NCBI GenBank assembly: GCA_964385635.1 | Contig: CAYLPU010000026.1 | Span: forward strand, 1-51,684 | Direction of reading: 5' to 3' | DNA length: 51,684 bases | DNA from: CAYLPU01 sp964385635 | GTDB lineage: Bacteria > Chloroflexota > Anaerolineae > B4-G1 | Shown here: in pieces, positions 49,149 to 51,684 of the stretch | Layout: each line of letters opens with the position of its first letter | How positions within the stretch are numbered: the stretch's first letter is position 1 | Translations under genes and position numbers: made by a program | Notes under the pieces: model-generated | Seen by the model: the letters and a program-made list of their open reading frames with translations, nothing else | Told to the model about the DNA's origin: nothing | Database searches by the model: none

Positions 49149-49465
49149 ACGCAGAAATGGTCTGGCTGGATTCACTCAACGTCGCGCTGGTCATCGCGCT
49201 GTTCCTGATCGGGCTGTTCTGTCTGCTCACGCGGCGCAACGTCATCAAGCAGGTGTTCGGTCTCAAGATTATGCTCCAGGGCGTCACGCTGAGCCTGGTA
49301 CACGCCGGCCACCTGCGCGGGGACGTGCGCTTTGCCGAGACGATGGTCATTTCGGCGCTGGTGGTCGAGACAATTGTGATCGCCATTGCGCTGGCGCTGA
49401 TTGTGAACGTCTTCCGCCACTACCTCTCAGGGGACGTTGACCTCCTGGATCGGCTGCGGGGTTGA
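49145..49465 (+). CDS. NuoK/MrpC-like subunit
   Basis: 106 residues, three helices. FLIGLFCLLTRRNVIKQVFGLKIMLQGVTLSLVHAGHL and the Glu-containing AETMVISALVVETIVIAIALAL are the NuoK/MrpC pattern, with conserved acids in the membrane. ATGA overlap with the previous gene; together with the next genes it would form an ion-translocating membrane arm. Confidence 0.8.
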   Translation: MNAEMVWLDSLNVALVIALFLIGLFCLLTRRNVIKQVFGLKIMLQGVTLSLVHAGHLRGDVRFAETMVISALVVETIVIAIALALIVNVFRHYLSGDVDLLDRLRG

Positions 49466-49469
49466 CGTG

Positions 49470-51599
49470 ATGAACGCACTGGTTATGGGGCTGGTTGCGC
49501 TGCCGCTGCTGGCCGGCGCGCTGGTGGCCGTAACGTTGCGACGCGCCCGCTCCTCAACTGTGCACCGCGTGGCACTGACGGCGACCGGTTTGACGGCGCT
49601 GTGTGCGCTGGCCCTGCTGCCCCACACCGGGGACGGCCCAGCCATCGCGGTCGAGTGGCTGCCCGGCGCTGGTTCCATGGGTCTGACCACTGGTGCCACC
49701 GGGCTCTACGCTGTGCTGGTGACCACGTGGGGGGCATTTCTCGTCTCGCTCGTCCCCCCTTTCATCCCCCCCAATGGGGGGGAAAGAGGGGGGGGAGCCC
49801 CCAATGGGGGGGAAAAAGGGGGGGGAGCCCCCAATGGGGGGGAAAGAGGGGAGGGCAGCGCGGAGCATTCCCCCCTGTCCGCGGCGGTGACGCTGCTGAC
49901 GCTGGCTGCTGCCAACACCGCCTTCCTCGCCGACCACTTTCTGGCTCGCTACGTCGCGTTGGAGATCGTGGCGCTGTGCATCGCGCTGGCGTTGCTGGTC
50001 GAAATACGAAACTCGACGGGCATCCGCCTGGCCAGGAGCGGCTACCTGCTCCTGCGCCTGGGCGACGCGGGTCTGCTCACCGCCATCCTGATACTGATGG
50101 AAGCCAGCGGGACATTGAGCATCGGTGCGGCGCTGGAAGCAGGCGGCGCGCTGGACGGAACACGCCTTGGTCTGGTCGTAACCGGTTTTATCCTGGCGGT
50201 GTGGGTCAAACTGGGCATCTGGCCCTTTCACCTCTGGAGCCAGCCCGGACGACGGCTCTCGCTGGCCTCGCAGGCCTGGCTCTACGCCACCGTCGTGCCC
50301 AACCTGGGCGCGTACCTGCTCTATCGTATCACGCCGCTGCTGGCGCTGGCCGGCCCGCTGCAGACGGCGGCGCTCTGGCTGGGGGCCGGCGGCGCGGTGC
50401 TGACGGCGCTCATTGCGCTGACACGGGCGGACGTGCGCGGAGCGCTGGTCTACGTCGGGGCCGCGCAGGGTGGGTTGGCGCTGTTCATCGCCGCCAGCGG
50501 GGTCAAGCCGGCCGTCTGGTTGGGCTTGCTGGCGCTGACGCCGCTGCGTCTGGTGCTCTTCCTGGCGGCGGATGCGGCGCAGCGATCCGATCAGGCCACC
50601 TGGCGCAGAGTCGCAGCGAGTCTCTTTGCCCTGGGCGGGCTGGCGCTGACGGCTTTTGGCCTGCTGACAACCTGGTGGGCACGGGAGGCGGGGGCTGCGT
50701 TGGACGCGCTGCTCGTCGCCGAGGCTGCCGTCGCGCTGACCGGCGTCTGGGCGGCGAGCGCAGCGTGGCGGCTTTCCCGTCCGGTGGGGGTCAGAAACCA
50801 GGTTTTCAGGAAAAAACCCGGTTTCTTCAGCGGGGCAGCGGCTCACTGGACTCAGTGGATGGTGGTGGGGTTGTTGGGCGCCGGGGTATTAGCCGGCGGG
50901 CTGGCCTTTGGGCCGTTGACCCGCCACCTGGCGGCAGCCAGCCGCATGGCGCTGCCGGCTGTGCCTACGTTGCCGGCGCTGTTGCGCTATGCGGTGACCG
51001 TTCCGGCGCTGCTCGTGGTGCTGGCTCTGGTACTGGCGGTGTGGCGGCTCCTGCCCCCCCTTTCATTCCCCCCATTGGGAGCTCCCCCCCTTTCATCCCC
51101 CCCATTGGGGGGGAAAGAGGGGGGGGCGGCAGAGGAAGTGTACGACCTGGAAGAGGGGTTGGCCCGGGCGGCCCAGGTGTTGCACGCCGTGATCGAGGTC
51201 GGCATTTTGGAACAGATCGTCGCCCTGACCGTGCGGGCTGTGGTGGATGGAGCGCGTCTCACTTATCGCGTCGTGGAACGTGATGGCTTGGAGGGGTTCC
51301 TGCGCGGTTCCGCGCGGGTTGTGATGGATGGGGCGCGTCTCACTTATCGCGTCGTGGAACGTGATGGCTTGGAGGGCCTCCTGCGCGGTTCCGCGCGGGT
51401 TGTGGTGGACGAGGCGCGTCTCACCTATCGTGTCGTGGAACACGAAGGACTGGAGGGCTTTCCGCGCCATTCCGTGCAGGCTGTTCTGGCGCTGGGCCGG
51501 GGTTTGCAGCGTTGGCACACGGGGCGGCTGCGGCGCAACCTGTTGTGGGTGGTCGTCAGCCTGGCGCTGGTGGTGCTGACGCTGGTGCTGTATGGTTAA
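49470..51599 (+). CDS. NuoL/MrpA-type antiporter-like subunit with repeats
   Basis: About 709 residues, around twelve to fourteen helices: LLAGALVAVTLRR, ALEIVALCIALALLVEIR, KLGIWPFHLWS (the conserved Lys/His-bearing helix) and TRADVRGALVYVGAAQGG. It belongs to the proton-pumping-subunit family of complex I and Mrp antiporters. Three insertions: a triple family-A repeat (49753-49855), a KKPGFF hairpin repeat (50793-50826) and another family-A pair (51053-51127). The C-terminus carries a 27-residue tandem repeat (51240-51482) in place of the usual last helices, then one final helix. Start could be GTG at 49467. Confidence 0.8.
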   Translation: MNALVMGLVALPLLAGALVAVTLRRARSSTVHRVALTATGLTALCALALLPHTGDGPAIAVEWLPGAGSMGLTTGATGLYAVLVTTWGAFLVSLVPPFIPPNGGERGGGAPNGGEKGGGAPNGGERGEGSAEHSPLSAAVTLLTLAAANTAFLADHFLARYVALEIVALCIALALLVEIRNSTGIRLARSGYLLLRLGDAGLLTAILILMEASGTLSIGAALEAGGALDGTRLGLVVTGFILAVWVKLGIWPFHLWSQPGRRLSLASQAWLYATVVPNLGAYLLYRITPLLALAGPLQTAALWLGAGGAVLTALIALTRADVRGALVYVGAAQGGLALFIAASGVKPAVWLGLLALTPLRLVLFLAADAAQRSDQATWRRVAASLFALGGLALTAFGLLTTWWAREAGAALDALLVAEAAVALTGVWAASAAWRLSRPVGVRNQVFRKKPGFFSGAAAHWTQWMVVGLLGAGVLAGGLAFGPLTRHLAAASRMALPAVPTLPALLRYAVTVPALLVVLALVLAVWRLLPPLSFPPLGAPPLSSPPLGGKEGGAAEEVYDLEEGLARAAQVLHAVIEVGILEQIVALTVRAVVDGARLTYRVVERDGLEGFLRGSARVVMDGARLTYRVVERDGLEGLLRGSARVVVDEARLTYRVVEHEGLEGFPRHSVQAVLALGRGLQRWHTGRLRRNLLWVVVSLALVVLTLVLYG
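49753..49855. repeat. Repeat family A, triple unit in the antiporter gene
   Basis: Three CAATGGGGGGGAAA-type units joined by GGGGGGAGCCC, in frame, encoding PPNGGERGG, PNGGEKGG and PNGGERGE in a loop. Confidence 0.9.
50793..50826. repeat. AAACCGGGTTTT hairpin repeat, intragenic copy
   Basis: 14-base arms with one mismatch, same family as 16940-16975. Encodes RNQVFRKKPGFFS. Confidence 0.7.
51053..51127. repeat. Repeat family A, pair near the antiporter 3' end
   Basis: Two units (CCCCCCATTGGGAGC and CCCCCCCATTGGGGGGG) in frame in a loop before the tandem-repeat region. Confidence 0.9.
51240..51482 (+). repeat. 81-bp tandem repeat, three copies
   Basis: Three head-to-tail units of 81 bases (51240, 51321 and 51402) encode 27-residue repeats starting VVDGARLTYRVVERDGLEG, followed by FLRGSARV or variants. 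The first two units are nearly identical; the third has diverged. The preceding segment (VLHAVIEVGILEQIVALTVRA) may be a fourth, older unit. Probably amphipathic helices. Confidence 0.85.
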
Positions 51600-51614
51600 G
51601 AATAGGGAGGAGAC

Positions 51615-51684
51615 ATGAACGTAGAGACAATGTGGCTGGTGACCATCCTGGGCGCGCCGCTGGCGGCGGCGCTGTTGCTCCCCC
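51615..51684 (+). CDS. Start of another antiporter-like subunit (NuoM/MrpD type), partial
   Basis: AGGGAGGAGAC precedes the ATG. The 23 visible residues (MNVETMWLVTILGAPLAAAL) look like the first helix of a NuoM/N or MrpD subunit. It continues beyond the window. Confidence 0.5.
   Translation, partial: MNVETMWLVTILGAPLAAALLLP

Noticed and set aside
49554..50846. Long minus-strand frame of 430 codons in the antiporter gene
   Set aside because: Shadow; low-complexity Arg/Gln-rich translation with no fold and overlapped by the clear NuoL-like protein.
41610..51127. C/G repeats as a CRISPR array
   Set aside because: No regular spacer length; units are palindromic, in frame, and lie inside different genes.

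Overview
This 51.7-kb, GC-rich stretch is bacterial chromosome. Its gene families point to the Chloroflexota (Anaerolineae/Caldilineae-like): an N-type ATP synthase operon, DUF2723, YfhO and GT39 membrane glycosylation proteins, Thr-Pro linkers in secreted proteins, and many short intragenic repeats. That assignment is inferred from gene content; there is no rRNA to confirm it. No tRNA, rRNA, CRISPR array or transposase gene was seen.

Layout. (1) 0-4.5 kb: the 3' part of a membrane spermidine-synthase-like gene, a lipoprotein PCMT, an SRPBCC protein, and an exported thioredoxin-fold/cyclophilin fusion whose active-site cysteine codon is an in-frame TGA followed at the right distance by a SECIS-like hairpin. 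It is a probable selenoprotein. (2) 4.6-11.7 kb: roadblock, V4R and response-regulator genes, then a dolichol-phosphate-mannose-synthase-like glycosyltransferase overlapping a giant YfhO-flippase fusion. (3) 11.9-13.5 kb: asnS and a tiny basic protein. (4) 13.8-22.0 kb: an acetoin dehydrogenase operon (SDR, acoA, acoB, acoX, DUF6506, acoC, acoL) ending in lipB. (5) 22.1-27.0 kb: a promoter, TPP riboswitch and terminator controlling thiamine pyrophosphokinase and the ThiBPQ importer. Regions 4 and 5 together supply the enzymes plus the lipoate and TPP they need. (6) 27.0-35.7 kb: PRPP synthetase with an extra N-terminal domain, a receiver protein lacking its Asp, a PP-loop tRNA-thiolation-type enzyme, a doubly broken DUF2723 gene, a YjjX-type NTPase, a GT39 transferase, and remnants of a type III restriction gene and a CBS gene. 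(7) 35.8-51.7 kb: a bioenergetic block with nuoJ, an N-ATPase operon (beta, epsilon, AtpR, a, c, b/delta, alpha, alpha again, gamma), a USP-DUF389-SH3 protein, DUF368, and an Mrp/Mbh-like antiporter module that runs off the end.

Most unusual: the Sec candidate; two full-length alpha genes flanking a cyclic-di-AMP-receptor-like gene inside the ATPase operon; and palindromic C/G-rich repeats inserted in frame into at least six proteins between 41.6 and 51.1 kb. Several other short repeat families encode the C-termini, and sometimes the stop codons, of neighbouring genes.
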